This document shows positions 53,990-63,449 of a DNA stretch of 64,000 bases, in pieces. This stretch comes from Acidobacteriota bacterium (GTDB lineage Bacteria; Acidobacteriota; Aminicenantia; Aminicenantales; Saccharicenantaceae). Positions within the stretch are counted from its first letter, which is position 1; the number at the start of each line of letters is the position of its first letter. The stretch covers positions 82,008 through 146,007 of the forward strand of contig JAQURD010000006.1 in the NCBI GenBank assembly GCA_028749115.1, given 5' to 3'. The notes under the pieces are model-generated. The model worked only from the letters and a program-made list of their open reading frames with translations. It did no database searches and was not told where the DNA came from. Both the position numbers and the translations under genes were made by a program.

Positions 53990-54788
53990 CTAAATCTCCT
54001 TAAACTCTAAGTAAGTAAATACAGAATAAGCATAAAGGGGACCTAGAGCCTGATATCAGTTATCTTAAAAAATGTACACCTATTTATAACAGATTTCTCT
54101 AATAGTAGTTGCAAATAAAAAAGGCTTGAATAAAAGAAACTCTAACCAATGGCCGGGACTGAACCTTATTTCAGGCTAATAACAGGGCTCGGCCCAGGTC
54201 AGAACTACCATCTTGTTTCTATTGATCAGGCTGACTTTCCCGGGACAGAAAGCTCTGAAACTATTCTTTTGACTATTCTTCTGAAAAACTTGTTCAGTTT
54301 TGTAGTGATAAGAATACTGCCTGTTGTCAAGTTGCCAGCTAGCTTTCTTCTGTAGTTGAACCCATTTCATAAAGTATTGCTGTCTATGTTTAAGACTTCC
54401 TCCCTAGCCTGATAGATCCGGGAAAATTCAGAAGGATGAGAAAATAGAAATCTCACTGTCTGGTCTTAATCTCGATTAAATTTTATTCTTCCCTAATTCG
54501 TTTTTTATCAATGCATTATTCTGACCAGGTCCTGTCTTTCTGGAGTGCCCGGATTTCCCCCTAGGCCGTCATCGCGGAAGGGAACCAGTCGTCCTGGCCA
54601 GCTGGTGGTGAATTGACTGGACTAATTCTCCTAGAAGCAAGCAGAGATATCAGCACTAGCCTGCTAACCTGTTTTTGATACATTTATTTAGACTGGCTTC
54701 TTCTTGATATTTTTTATTTTTTTAATAAGATTATAATCATCATAAGATAAAAAATATGATATCTGTCCGGAAGGAGAGGTGCAACTAG
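53990..54788. other. Long intergenic region upstream of the MgtC-family gene
   Basis: These 799 nt lie between divergently transcribed genes. A consensus TATAAT lies at 54732-54737, 50 nt before the mgtC-like start, with TTGATA further upstream (54704-54709). A 14-bp sequence shared with the 52387 region occurs at 54298. CCAGTC/GACTGG near 54580 could form a weak stem. Open frames at 54149-54355 and 54176-54370 (opposite strands) look spurious. Confidence 0.4.
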
Positions 54789-55436
54789 ATGGGCATCTTA
54801 GAAATAATTCTCAAGTTAATTCTGGCTATTGCTCTTGGAGGGTTAATTGGCCTGGAAAGAGAAGCCAGCCAAAAACCGGCGGGTTTCCGGACCAATGTTA
54901 TGGTCTGTATTGGCTCGGCAATGATGATGAGTATGGCCTCCGGGCTTATTAAGGGGAGCAGCGCTTCTCTCGATTCTTTAATTAGAATGGCTGCCGGTGT
55001 GGTTACCGGGATTGGCTTTCTCGGAGCAGGGACAATCATTCATGCCCAGGGTGCAGTCATTGGTTTGACCACAGCTTCAACTCTGTGGGTAGTAGCCGGG
55101 CTTGGGCTGCTGATTGGTGCTGGCTATTATGTTCCGGCCATAATTTTCACCATCATTATCATTGCCACTCTGATTACCTTCAGAAAAGTAGAAGAGGCTT
55201 ACCTCAAAAAACGCATTTATCATTATCATCTTAAATTCAAAGAGCGGCCTGACTTGTTGTCCAGGTTAAAAAAACTGAGTTTTCATCATGGAGTCAGGCT
55301 TGAACATCTCAGCCTGAAAAAAGAAGGTTCATCCCTGGCAGTTTCCTTTACAGCTATTGGCCCTGAGGACAAAGAGCAGGAATTTAATGCAGCTGTCCTG
55401 GATCTTGGCGATCTGGAGGAGTTCCGGGTTGACTGA
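54789..55436 (+). CDS. MgtC/SapB family membrane protein
   Basis: A 215-residue inner-membrane protein. The MgtC domain (1-130) has ALGGLIGLEREASQKPAG near the start, then AAGVVTGIGFLGAGTII and GLTTASTLWVVAGLGLL. Several transmembrane helices are followed by a cytoplasmic ACT-like C-terminal domain (about 145-215, YHLKFKERPDLLSRLKKL). Family members are linked to Mg2+ limitation, ATP synthase inhibition and, in pathogens, virulence. The last 8 nt overlap rdgB. Confidence 0.92.
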   Translation: MGILEIILKLILAIALGGLIGLEREASQKPAGFRTNVMVCIGSAMMMSMASGLIKGSSASLDSLIRMAAGVVTGIGFLGAGTIIHAQGAVIGLTTASTLWVVAGLGLLIGAGYYVPAIIFTIIIIATLITFRKVEEAYLKKRIYHYHLKFKERPDLLSRLKKLSFHHGVRLEHLSLKKEGSSLAVSFTAIGPEDKEQEFNAAVLDLGDLEEFRVD

Positions 55437-56037
55437 CACGCGCCTTCTGCTGGCCACAACTAATAAAGGCAAAGTCCGGGAAATTAAGAAGCTGCTGCCG
55501 GGATTAAGCTTTAAAATTGAAAGCCTTGATAATTACCCCGCTTTCGGCCGGTTTCAGGAAAAGGGGGAAACCTTTGAAGACAACAGCCGGGGAAAAGCTC
55601 GCTTCTACAGTCTGAAATATCCAGGGATTGTTCTGGCTGAAGATTCAGGTCTCGAAGTTCAGGTTCTAGGTGGGAAACCAGGGGTTTTTTCTGCTCGCTT
55701 TTCAGGCCGGCAAGCCACAGATAAAAAAAATATTAAAAAGCTTCTTAAGCTCATGAAAAATCTGCCGGACAGCCGGCGCCAGGCTAAATTTATTTGTGTA
55801 GCCGCTGTCGCTTATCAGGGGAAAATACTTAAAGTTTATAAGGGACAATTGCTGGGGAGAATACTACCGGAGCCAAGGGGTCAGAATGGATTTGGCTATG
55901 ATCCTGTCTTTTTCTATCCGCCGCTCAAAAAGACCTTAGCTGAACTTACGACTGAGGAAAAAAATGCTATCAGCCACCGTGGCCGGGCGCTAAGAAAAGT
56001 TGGCGCTTATCTTAAAACTTTACTGGTTGAGAAGTAA
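55429..56037 (+). CDS. rdgB: XTP/dITP diphosphatase (RdgB/HAM1 family)
   Basis: A house-cleaning pyrophosphatase removing non-canonical purine nucleoside triphosphates. Its 202 residues start with TTG at 55429, supported by AGGAG 7 nt upstream; a longer frame adds non-family residues. Motifs: LLLATTNKGKVREIKKLL, GETFEDNSRGKA, VLAEDSGLEV, PGVFSARFSG, GQNGFGYDPVFFYP and ISHRGRALRK. It overlaps the MgtC-family gene by 8 nt, so translation is probably coupled. Confidence 0.95.
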   Translation: MTDTRLLLATTNKGKVREIKKLLPGLSFKIESLDNYPAFGRFQEKGETFEDNSRGKARFYSLKYPGIVLAEDSGLEVQVLGGKPGVFSARFSGRQATDKKNIKKLLKLMKNLPDSRRQAKFICVAAVAYQGKILKVYKGQLLGRILPEPRGQNGFGYDPVFFYPPLKKTLAELTTEEKNAISHRGRALRKVGAYLKTLLVEK

Positions 56038-56237
56038 GGTCCTCTTCTTAAAGCTAGTTACGTTTATAGAGCCACTTTTTGCCGTAAAGTCTGGTAGACT
56101 TATGAACCTAAAAAGGTAAACTCTGCTTAACCCGGAGGCTTTGCCGTTCGATACTATCTTATTGATATTAAATGCATTATAAAAATCCCTGGCCTGGCTT
56201 GAATCTCGCATGACAGAATGGTGAAAGGAGTTTCACT

Positions 56238-56552
56238 ATGAAAAAACTTTTAAGCAAGGATCTGGCCATAAGTCTGGCCATTCTCCTCTTTGTCTCACTG
56301 ATTGGCACCGGGTTGGCTCAGGCTCAAAACCAGAGCAAACCGGTTTCAGCCAGAATCAATATCAACACGGCTGCCATAGCTGAACTGCAGAGCCTGCCAA
56401 GGATCGGACCAAAAGTTGCCCAGAGGATCATTGATTACCGGACTCAAAATGGCCCGTTTAAAAAGGTAGAAGACCTGATGAAGGTTCGGGGCATCGGTGA
56501 AAAAATATTTAATCAGCTGAAAGACCAGATTACAGTCGTCGACCCAAAGTAA
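56238..56552 (+). CDS. comEA: ComEA-like helix-hairpin-helix DNA-binding protein
   Basis: A 104-residue protein with a signal peptide or N-terminal anchor (about 9-30) and tandem HhH motifs: INTAAIAELQSLPRIGPKVA and KVRGIGEKIFNQLKD. ComEA binds double-stranded DNA at the membrane during uptake; short family members also occur in non-competent species. AAAGGAG precedes the ATG. It ends before a strong hairpin and is convergent to the xerC/D-topA-dprA cluster, which includes another DNA-uptake gene. Confidence 0.88.
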   Translation: MKKLLSKDLAISLAILLFVSLIGTGLAQAQNQSKPVSARININTAAIAELQSLPRIGPKVAQRIIDYRTQNGPFKKVEDLMKVRGIGEKIFNQLKDQITVVDPK

Positions 56553-56570
56553 AGTTAAGGAGGAAAGAAG

Positions 56571-56606
56571 GCGGAAGAGAAAAGCCGGGGCTTTTTTCTC
56601 TTCCGC
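56571..56606 (+). terminator. Strong hairpin terminator between comEA and xerC/D
   Basis: GCGGAAGAGAAAA pairs with TTTTCTCTTCCGC and continues inward through AGC/GCT around a CGGG loop, with a two-nucleotide bulge. That gives about 19 bp. T-rich runs are within the 3' arm and beyond. It lies 19 nt after comEA and 63 nt beyond the xerC/D stop, so it can serve both directions. Confidence 0.75.
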
Positions 56607-56668
56607 TCTTTCTTACTGCTTTTTATTAATCGTTTATCAGTTGGCCAGCCATAATTATTAGAGAAATT

Positions 56669-57556
56669 CTAAGATCGCGGATGGGCCTTATGATAAACCT
56701 CCAGCAGATGGCTCAGATCAAGATGGGTATATTTTTGAGTGGTAGCCAGGCTCCGGTGGCCCAGTAGTTCCTGAATGGCTCTTAGATCAGCCCCGCGGCT
56801 TAATAAGTGAGAGGCAAAAGAGTGACGCAAAGAATGAGGACTAATTTTTCTATCGATGGCTATCTGCCTAATTCTCTTCTGCAAAAGTCTCTGAACCGAG
56901 CGGACGTTTAGCCTTTCTCCGCGGTAGTTGAGAAAAACTGCCGGGCCCGGCATTTTATTTAAAACCAGTAGTGGCCTTAGGCCTAAATATTCTTTTAGCC
57001 ATTTTTCTGCCTCCCGGCCGAAGGGAATAATCCTTTCTTTCTTACCTTTCCCTTTTACCCGGATAAGCCTTTCTTTCAGATGAATATCTTCAAGATTCAG
57101 GGAAGTCAATTCTGACACGCGCAGCCCTGAAGCATAAAGCAGCTCCAGGATAGCTTTATCACGGACTTCCAGCGGATGATCAGTTTTAACCTGCCAGTCG
57201 AGCAGCCGGGAAGTTTCCTCTTCAGTCAGAAAACCTGGCAGGTGTTGTTCCTGCCGGGGAGTGGCCAGAACACTGGCCGGATTATCCTGGCGCCAATTCT
57301 TTTTAAGGCCAAAGGCAAAAAAAGATCTGATGGCCGCCAGCTTACGGGCCATTGAGCTTTTTTTCAGCTCCTGCTGGTGAAGCTCGGCCAGAAAGCCACG
57401 GAGGGCAAGACTATCAATTGTTCTCCAGCTATAGCCATTATCCTTAAGGTAAGAAGCTAATTGTTGAAGATCACGGCTATAGGCAGAGACAGTATGGGGA
57501 GATGAGTTTTTCTCCAGCCGCAGATAATCAAGGAATTCTTCAATCTCTTTTTTCAT
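56669..57556 (-). CDS. Tyrosine recombinase XerC/XerD
   Basis: A site-specific recombinase of the type that resolves chromosome dimers at dif. It has 295 residues: an N-terminal SAM-like domain (FLDYLRLEKNSSPHTVSAYS) and a catalytic domain with Arg in YASGLRVSELTSL, HSLRHSFASHLLSRGADLR, a second His in LLGHRSLATTQKYTHL and nucleophile Tyr in QKYTHL. ATG 57556 is chosen over TTG 57565. It lies inside the end of topA by 17 nt. XerC and XerD cannot be told apart from sequence alone. Confidence 0.93.
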   Translation of the reverse strand: MKKEIEEFLDYLRLEKNSSPHTVSAYSRDLQQLASYLKDNGYSWRTIDSLALRGFLAELHQQELKKSSMARKLAAIRSFFAFGLKKNWRQDNPASVLATPRQEQHLPGFLTEEETSRLLDWQVKTDHPLEVRDKAILELLYASGLRVSELTSLNLEDIHLKERLIRVKGKGKKERIIPFGREAEKWLKEYLGLRPLLVLNKMPGPAVFLNYRGERLNVRSVQRLLQKRIRQIAIDRKISPHSLRHSFASHLLSRGADLRAIQELLGHRSLATTQKYTHLDLSHLLEVYHKAHPRS

Positions 57557-59918
57557 TGGAGTCAACGGGAGGCTTGGCCTCGCCGGCCGGCGTGCCTTCA
57601 GGCCTGACCATCAGTTCACCCCCGTTTTCCTGGCCGCTGGCTTCAGCCGGATTCTGTTCCTTATCTAAATAACGGACATAGTCGCAGCCCTGGCAGTAAA
57701 GATAGGGCTGGCCCTTCTTAGGAGATTTTTTCAGCAGGTATCTGGCCCCGCATTGGAGACAGGACTCATTTACTATTTCATCCCAGGTAGCAAAGCGGCA
57801 CTTAGGGTAGCCGCTGCAACCATAAAAATATTTGCCCCGTCTGGTTTTTTTCCTGATAATTGTCCCGCCGCAGCCAAGCGGGCATGGTAAGCCCGTGCTA
57901 GAATTTTCCTTATGGATGTATTTGCACTGTGGGTAGTTAGAACAGGCAATAAAAGTTCCATATTTGCCTCGCCGGTAAACCAGTGCTGAACCGCAAACGG
58001 GGCATTTGGCTTCTATTGTCCTCGTATCCTTTTTTGCCAGAGACTCCCTGTAGTTGCATTCAGGATAGCCTGAGCAAGCTTTAAACCGGCCATAACGCCC
58101 TTCCTTGATGACCAGGTTACGGCCGCATTTCGGGCATTTTTCTTCAACTGGTATGCCATTCTTTTTAATTGAGTCAGTTTCCTGACCATGCTGTAGATAT
58201 TTTTCTAGAAGCTCATAGTAATGTTTCAAACTTTCCAGCCAGTTAGCCTGACCATCACTAATTTTATCCAGTTGCCCTTCCATTCTGGCGGTAAAACGAT
58301 AGTCAAACAATTCCTCAAAATACTTGACCAGAAAATCAGTCACAAACATCCCGAGGTCAGTTGGTTTAAAACGGCCTTCATCTTTGACCACATAAGTCCT
58401 GTTCTGTAAAGTTGAGATAATGGGAGCATAGGTGCTCGGGCGGCCAATACCCCGGGCCTCAAGTTCCTTGACAAGAGTAGCCTCAGTATAGCGGGGCGGC
58501 GGCTGGGTGAAATTCTGTTTGCTCTGCACATCTAGCAGTTTAAGAATTTCCCCTTCCCGGGCAACGGGCAGAGTGGCTGTTTCTGCTACGTCCTTATCAG
58601 TTTCTGCTCCGAGCTTCTTCTCCTGTCTGTCTTCGCTTTCAAATTTAAGCCGCTGCCTTTCATAAAGAGCCAGAAATCCCTTGAATTTAACCACCTCGCC
58701 CCTGGCCTGGAAACCAAACTGGCCAGCACCGATTTCAAACTGGGTTTCCTCAATTTCTGCCGGGCTCATCTGAGAGGCAAAAAACCGGTTCCAGATTAAC
58801 CGGTAGAGTTCATATTCATCTTTTTTCAAGAAAGGCTTGACTTTTTCCGGCGGCAGGTCTAAATGAGCCGGGCGAATGGCTTCATGAGCTTCCTGAGCTG
58901 TCTTCCTTGATTTGTGACTGACAGGCTTGGCCGGCACATAACCGGGGCCAAAATGATTCTCTATATATTTCCTGGCCTCCTGTCTGGCCGCCTCGGCAAC
59001 CCGAACCGAATCAGTTCGCATGTAAGTAATTAAGCCAACCGGTCCGAGCTCGCCCAGTTCCAGGCCTTCATATAACCGCTGAGCAACAGACATCGTCTTT
59101 TTAACCGTAAAATGCAATAGCCGGTAAGCCTCCTGCTGCATGGTAGAAGTTATATATGGAGCCGGCGGGTTCTTTTTCTTCGCTTTTACCTGTATTTTCT
59201 GGAGGATAAATGGTACCTGCCGGCAGGCGTTTAAGATCTCCTGAGCCTGCCACCCATCTCTTATTTTGACCTTTTTCCCATCAATCTTAACCAGACTGGC
59301 TTTGAATTCTGGCGGAGCTTCGGCTCTAAGGTTAGCTATGATTGTCCAGTATTCTTCTGGCTTAAAATTTTTTATTTCCTTTTCGCGGTCACAGATTAGT
59401 CTGAGAGCCACAGACTGAACCCGGCCAGCACTCAGCCCCCGGCCAATTTTTTTCCAGAGGAGAGGACTGATTAAATAGCCTACCAGCCGGTCGAGGATTC
59501 TTCTCGTTTGCTGGGCATCGATTTTGTTCTGGTCGAGAGTCCCTACCCGTGAAAAGGCTTCTTTGATCGCCCTTTCAGTTATCTCGTGAAACACTGCCCG
59601 GTAGATTTTTTGATTGACCGGTTGAAGCAACTGGCTTATATGCCAGGAGATGGCTTCTCCTTCACGGTCAGGGTCAGCCGCCAGGATAACCTGGTCACTC
59701 TCTTCAGCCAGTTTTTTTAATTCGGCTACCAGCCGCCGGCGTTCAGGAATTATCTGGTAAGTGGGTTGGAAATCATTCTTAATATCGACACCAAGCTTGC
59801 TTTTGGGCAGATCGCAAATATGCCCCATTGAAGCTTTAACCAGGTAGCCTGGACCAAGATAACGGTTGACAGTTTTGGCTTTAGCTGGTGATTCAACAAT
59901 AACCAAAGACTTAGCCAC
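57540..59918 (-). CDS. topA: DNA topoisomerase I
   Basis: A type IA topoisomerase relaxing negative supercoils. The 792-residue protein has a TOPRIM domain (SLVIVESPAKAKTVNRYLG and AADPDREGEAISWH) and the catalytic Tyr in VGLITYMRTDS near residue 298. The C-terminus has four zinc-ribbon-like segments: CPKCG...CSGYPEC, CPVCG...CSNYPQC, CPLGCG...CSGYPKC and CLQCG...CQGC. The GTG start has AGGAG 7 nt upstream. It abuts dprA and overlaps xerC/D. Confidence 0.97.
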   Translation of the reverse strand: MAKSLVIVESPAKAKTVNRYLGPGYLVKASMGHICDLPKSKLGVDIKNDFQPTYQIIPERRRLVAELKKLAEESDQVILAADPDREGEAISWHISQLLQPVNQKIYRAVFHEITERAIKEAFSRVGTLDQNKIDAQQTRRILDRLVGYLISPLLWKKIGRGLSAGRVQSVALRLICDREKEIKNFKPEEYWTIIANLRAEAPPEFKASLVKIDGKKVKIRDGWQAQEILNACRQVPFILQKIQVKAKKKNPPAPYITSTMQQEAYRLLHFTVKKTMSVAQRLYEGLELGELGPVGLITYMRTDSVRVAEAARQEARKYIENHFGPGYVPAKPVSHKSRKTAQEAHEAIRPAHLDLPPEKVKPFLKKDEYELYRLIWNRFFASQMSPAEIEETQFEIGAGQFGFQARGEVVKFKGFLALYERQRLKFESEDRQEKKLGAETDKDVAETATLPVAREGEILKLLDVQSKQNFTQPPPRYTEATLVKELEARGIGRPSTYAPIISTLQNRTYVVKDEGRFKPTDLGMFVTDFLVKYFEELFDYRFTARMEGQLDKISDGQANWLESLKHYYELLEKYLQHGQETDSIKKNGIPVEEKCPKCGRNLVIKEGRYGRFKACSGYPECNYRESLAKKDTRTIEAKCPVCGSALVYRRGKYGTFIACSNYPQCKYIHKENSSTGLPCPLGCGGTIIRKKTRRGKYFYGCSGYPKCRFATWDEIVNESCLQCGARYLLKKSPKKGQPYLYCQGCDYVRYLDKEQNPAEASGQENGGELMVRPEGTPAGEAKPPVDSNEKRD

Positions 59919-61025
59919 TTAGCATCTCCTGCGAAAAAATTTACCCGGCTCCTGAATAACTGCTTCCTTCATCTCGAGACTCAGCAGCACAGTCAGCAGC
60001 TCAGCTACCGGTATTTGAATTTTATCAGATAATTCGTCAATGTGAACTACCGAATTTTCAGGAAGAGCCACCAACACCTTTTTTTCCTGCTCGTTTACTT
60101 CAAGAGGCTGTTTACTTTTTGAAGCCAAGCAATTCAAGGCAGCTTCATTCCAGGGAAACGGCAGTTCCGAGATTATGTCCTCCGCCGATTCAACCAGTTT
60201 GGCTCCGTGCTTGATCAAGAAGTTAGTCCCGCGACTCAGTTCAGATGTCACCGGTCCTGGGACAGCCATCACTTCCCGCCCCTGATCAAGGGCCAGGCGG
60301 GCAGTAATCAGCGCGCCACTTTTAGGCCCGGCCTCAACAACCAGGCAAGCGAGCGACAGCCCGCTCAGAACCCTGTTCCTTAGCGGAAAATGAAAGGCCA
60401 GCGGTTCAGCCTCAAGAGGAAATTCACTCACAACGAGTCCTTTAGCCGCAATCTTTTCTGCCAGCAGCCTGTTTTCTTTAGGATAAACCCTATCCAATCC
60501 TGAGCCAAGAACAGCCAGAGTCCTCCCGCTGCGTAAAGCGCCCTGATGGGCCAGGGTATCTATCCCTCTGGCCAGACCACTCGTCACAATCAGGCCACAG
60601 GCCGCCAGTTCATCGGCCAGTTTATCAGCCAGCAGCCGGCCATAACCAGTCGGGTGTCTCGAGCCAACGATAGCTACTCCCGAGAGATTCAGAAGCTCTG
60701 TTTGACCATGAGAGTATAGCACAAGCGGTGGTTCAACAATTTCCCGGAGAAGTTCAGGGTAACCACTGTCCTTAAAACTCAAGAGAGTATACTCTTTCTG
60801 CTTGAGTTTCTCAACCTCAAGACTGGCCCGGCTCAAGAGCTCCCCTGAGAGAATTTTCTGCCTGGCCAGAGCACTTAGCTGGCAGGTGCTAAGATAATCT
60901 TTATCTGGTTGCAGTAATTTATCTTCTGAATCAAAATAGCGTAGAGCTTTACCTGCTGACAGGTAGCCGTCAGTAACGAGATAGTTCAGAGCCAGCCAGA
61001 AAACCTGATAATTGTCTAACCTCAC
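59919..61025 (-). CDS. dprA: DNA processing protein DprA
   Basis: It protects incoming single-stranded DNA and loads RecA during transformation. The 368-residue protein has an N-terminal SAM-like region and a Rossmann core with VGSRHPTGYGRLLADKLA, IVTSGLARGIDTLAHQGAL, SEFPLEAEPLAFHFPLRNRV and ALITARLALDQGREVMAVPG. A C-terminal winged helix covers about 310-368. The GTG start overlaps the stress-protein gene by 4 nt. dprA-topA-xer is a common gene order, so linkage does not by itself prove competence. Confidence 0.95.
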   Translation of the reverse strand: MRLDNYQVFWLALNYLVTDGYLSAGKALRYFDSEDKLLQPDKDYLSTCQLSALARQKILSGELLSRASLEVEKLKQKEYTLLSFKDSGYPELLREIVEPPLVLYSHGQTELLNLSGVAIVGSRHPTGYGRLLADKLADELAACGLIVTSGLARGIDTLAHQGALRSGRTLAVLGSGLDRVYPKENRLLAEKIAAKGLVVSEFPLEAEPLAFHFPLRNRVLSGLSLACLVVEAGPKSGALITARLALDQGREVMAVPGPVTSELSRGTNFLIKHGAKLVESAEDIISELPFPWNEAALNCLASKSKQPLEVNEQEKKVLVALPENSVVHIDELSDKIQIPVAELLTVLLSLEMKEAVIQEPGKFFRRRC

Positions 61026-61897
61026 TTTTTACAAAAAGCTGCGGGCAAGGCCAGAACAGGCATGGCTGCATAAGAAATGACTTTTTCGGTCGTACTGCCC
61101 AGGAAAAATCTTTCGACCGGTGAAACACAGGTCGACATGAGTATCAGATCGAATTTATGACGGTTAGCATAGGTCACAATACCCGCTGGTGCATTCAGAT
61201 CCCTGATGACCACTTCTCCCACCTTAAAACTGCTTTTCCTCTTCCTCCTGTTTTGCAGCCGGCCCAAGGCTTCATCCATCAGGGCCTTGACCTCTTCCGG
61301 GGAAAATTTAAAATCATAAAGCTCCAGGATATAGATTAAGGTTAAATCAGCCTGAAGCCGGTTGGCCAGTGTCCAGGCGTAGTCTCTTTCTTTTTCTTCG
61401 CCGTTTGAAAAATCAGTCGGAACTAAAATCTTTTTAATTTCTGTCCTGGCACGTTTTTTAGGTGCAATCAACACCGGGACTTTAGAGCGACGTAGAACCT
61501 GATTAGCTACGCTGCCCATTAAAATTTTTTCCAGAGCCGACATCCCCTTCCGCCCCATAGCTATCATCTGGCAATGTTCCTCATCGGCAATGTCTGGAAT
61601 CTTTTTCCCGGCGGAACCTGTTTCGACCAGGATTTTAGAAAATTTCACTGAATTTTTGGCTGAGATTTTCTCCAATCTGGCTCTGGCTTTGATCTCAGTG
61701 TCTTCCTTCCTTTTGACCAGATCAGATACCATAACGGCTCTTGTTTCGTAAAGAGCAGGGGCAAAATCAGGCACAACGTGAACTGCCTTGATCGCAGCCT
61801 TAAAATGTTTTGCTAAAAAGCTGGCATAATCAAGAGCAGTTAAAGACTCGGCAGAGAAGTCAGTTGACCAGAGAATATTTTTAATTTGATAATTCAT
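61022..61897 (-). CDS. Universal stress protein, tandem UspA domains
   Basis: A 291-residue protein with two Usp domains (about 1-148 and 155-291). Domain one ends with the ATP-binding pattern GRKGMSALEKILMGSVANQV. Domain two has the weaker STCVSPVERFFLGSTTEKV, where the usual Gly residues are partly replaced, so only the first site may bind ATP. AAGGAG precedes the ATG. Family members act in stress survival; the signal here is unknown. Co-transcription with dprA is likely from the 4-nt overlap. Confidence 0.92.
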   Translation of the reverse strand: MNYQIKNILWSTDFSAESLTALDYASFLAKHFKAAIKAVHVVPDFAPALYETRAVMVSDLVKRKEDTEIKARARLEKISAKNSVKFSKILVETGSAGKKIPDIADEEHCQMIAMGRKGMSALEKILMGSVANQVLRRSKVPVLIAPKKRARTEIKKILVPTDFSNGEEKERDYAWTLANRLQADLTLIYILELYDFKFSPEEVKALMDEALGRLQNRRKRKSSFKVGEVVIRDLNAPAGIVTYANRHKFDLILMSTCVSPVERFFLGSTTEKVISYAAMPVLALPAAFCKK

Positions 61898-62015
61898 TGA
61901 CCCTTCTCCTTTTAATTTTTTTTTATTCTATCACATCCAGGGCCATAGAGTTAACTTCTTTCATTCTCCTGCCAGCTAAATAGACGCTGATGCCTGGCGG
62001 GTTTTCTCAGGCTGA

Positions 62016-62264
62016 TCAGTTATCGTTAATCTCCACCAATTTTGTTCTGGAGGTTGCTCCCCTGATAATTCTCAACTTTGAAGGAGCCAGGCCAAAATAA
62101 TCCGCTAGAAGGGTCAGCAATTCGGCATTGGCCTTACCCCTGTCAGGAGGTGAAATTAATCTAGCCCTAAACTCCGTTTCAGAAACTTTTGTTAATTCCT
62201 GTTGCTTCGATTTAGGCTGTACTCTGACTATAAGAACTGCTTTCCCTGTTTTGCTGTTATCCAT
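62016..62264 (-). CDS. YggU family protein (DUF167)
   Basis: An 82-residue protein of a widespread family without a settled function. Typical segments: VRVQPKSKQQEL, FRARLISPPDRGKANAELL and GATSRTKLVEI. The pattern of KAN followed by a basic GATSRTK loop fits DUF167. No strong ribosome-binding site is seen. It is a single gene between the stress protein and the DUF1573 gene. Confidence 0.9.
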   Translation of the reverse strand: MDNSKTGKAVLIVRVQPKSKQQELTKVSETEFRARLISPPDRGKANAELLTLLADYFGLAPSKLRIIRGATSRTKLVEINDN

Positions 62265-62391
62265 TTTTATTAGCTAATTCTATTTTCCAGGCAACAGGCC
62301 CACCTTTTCTCCCCCTGATCAGCTACAGGGACGAAAAGCATCTACTCTGTTTCTTGCCTTTTGCTAGCCGGCGTAAATCAATCTGACTTTC

Positions 62392-63183
62392 CTATGGCGA
62401 CTTTGTATTTATAACCTGCTTGTATCTCTCAAAAAGCTTCTTGAGTTCGTCTTTACTGATGATATACCGGCTGATAAAAACAGACATAGCCGGTGCAGCC
62501 GGATCATTACTCTTCACTAATATATAATCTCTTATAAGCCCTGTCCGGCCGGCTCTGGCTGGTAATTTGATTTCAAATTCTACTGATTTCCCGGCAGGTA
62601 AACGGTAAGGAAAGGTAACCGGCTGGTTCTTGACCAGAAAAGAAAAATCCGGGCCTTCCATTTCTATTTTAAGCTCCAGCTGACCGCTATTTTTGATGAG
62701 CAATCTGCCTGAAGATTCTTCCCCTTCCAGAAAAACCCCCAGGTCAAGGTTTTGGCGATCGAGTTCCAGCCGGGCTGATGGACCCGTTTCGACCTCAGCT
62801 GAGACAGTTAATTCTACCTGAGGCTTTTTTGGATCGTTACTATCAAAATAAATGTATTTAAGAACCTTACCACTGTAGCCGCGAGAATCAAAAGTTACTT
62901 TAATGTGGCCTTCTCCCCCAGGAGCTATTTCTTTTTGCGAGACAAGAGCGGCCGCACAACCGCAGGAAGTGGAAACCCGGGTGACCTCCAGAGGGGCAGT
63001 GCCTTCATTTCTAAAAGTAAACTCGTGGCTGACTACTTCTCCCTGTTTGATCCGGCCAAAATTCCACTCGAGTTCTTTAAATACTACCTTTGGTTCCCCA
63101 GTCTGACCTGAGCTAAAAGCCGGGCAGAGCAAAAAAAGGATAATTAGAGAAGAAAAAATCATCACCAGCCGTTTAATTCTCAT
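62392..63183 (-). CDS. Exported DUF1573-domain protein
   Basis: A 263-residue protein with a signal peptide (about 1-26). Residues 30-130 match the DUF1573 Ig-like domain: WNFGRIKQGEVVSHEFTFRN, the diagnostic STSCGCA and IKVTFDSRGYSGK followed by NDPKKPQVEL. A second beta-sandwich (about 135-245) follows. AAAGGAGG lies 4 nt before the ATG. The family occurs in the envelope of many Gram-negatives; its role is not established. Confidence 0.9.
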   Translation of the reverse strand: MRIKRLVMIFSSLIILFLLCPAFSSGQTGEPKVVFKELEWNFGRIKQGEVVSHEFTFRNEGTAPLEVTRVSTSCGCAAALVSQKEIAPGGEGHIKVTFDSRGYSGKVLKYIYFDSNDPKKPQVELTVSAEVETGPSARLELDRQNLDLGVFLEGEESSGRLLIKNSGQLELKIEMEGPDFSFLVKNQPVTFPYRLPAGKSVEFEIKLPARAGRTGLIRDYILVKSNDPAAPAMSVFISRYIISKDELKKLFERYKQVINTKSP

Positions 63184-63379
63184 TTGGCCTCCTTTCTGAT
63201 CAATATGATGTCATATTTTAGACGATTCTTCAATTTGCAATTTTAAAAAATCAGACACACGCAGCCAGGACAGCAACCGGCAGCCGTTAATTTGATCAGA
63301 CCAGAATAAAACAGAAGATTAAAAAGAGGAAAGCCAGGGCCGGGACAAAAACTGGCCAGCCCCGGTAATAAAAAAAGCC

Positions 63380-63442
63380 TTGACAAATCTCAACCAGCAT
63401 AATATATGATATAGTCAATAATATTAATCAACTATTAAGAGG
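63380..63442 (+). promoter_or_regulatory. Promoter and candidate operator of the Rrf2 gene
   Basis: TTGACA (63380-63385) is followed by TATATG/TATGAT near 63403-63410. Just downstream, ATAGT and ACTAT (63411-63435) form an inverted repeat with a central AATATT, placed where an Rrf2-type regulator could repress its own transcription. AAGAGG at 63437-63442 is the ribosome-binding site. Confidence 0.5.
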
Positions 63443-63449
63443 CTAAAAA

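Noticed and set aside
54149-54370. Overlapping short open frames on both strands upstream of the MgtC-family gene
   Set aside because: Neither has a ribosome-binding site or protein signature; opposite-strand overlap suggests chance.
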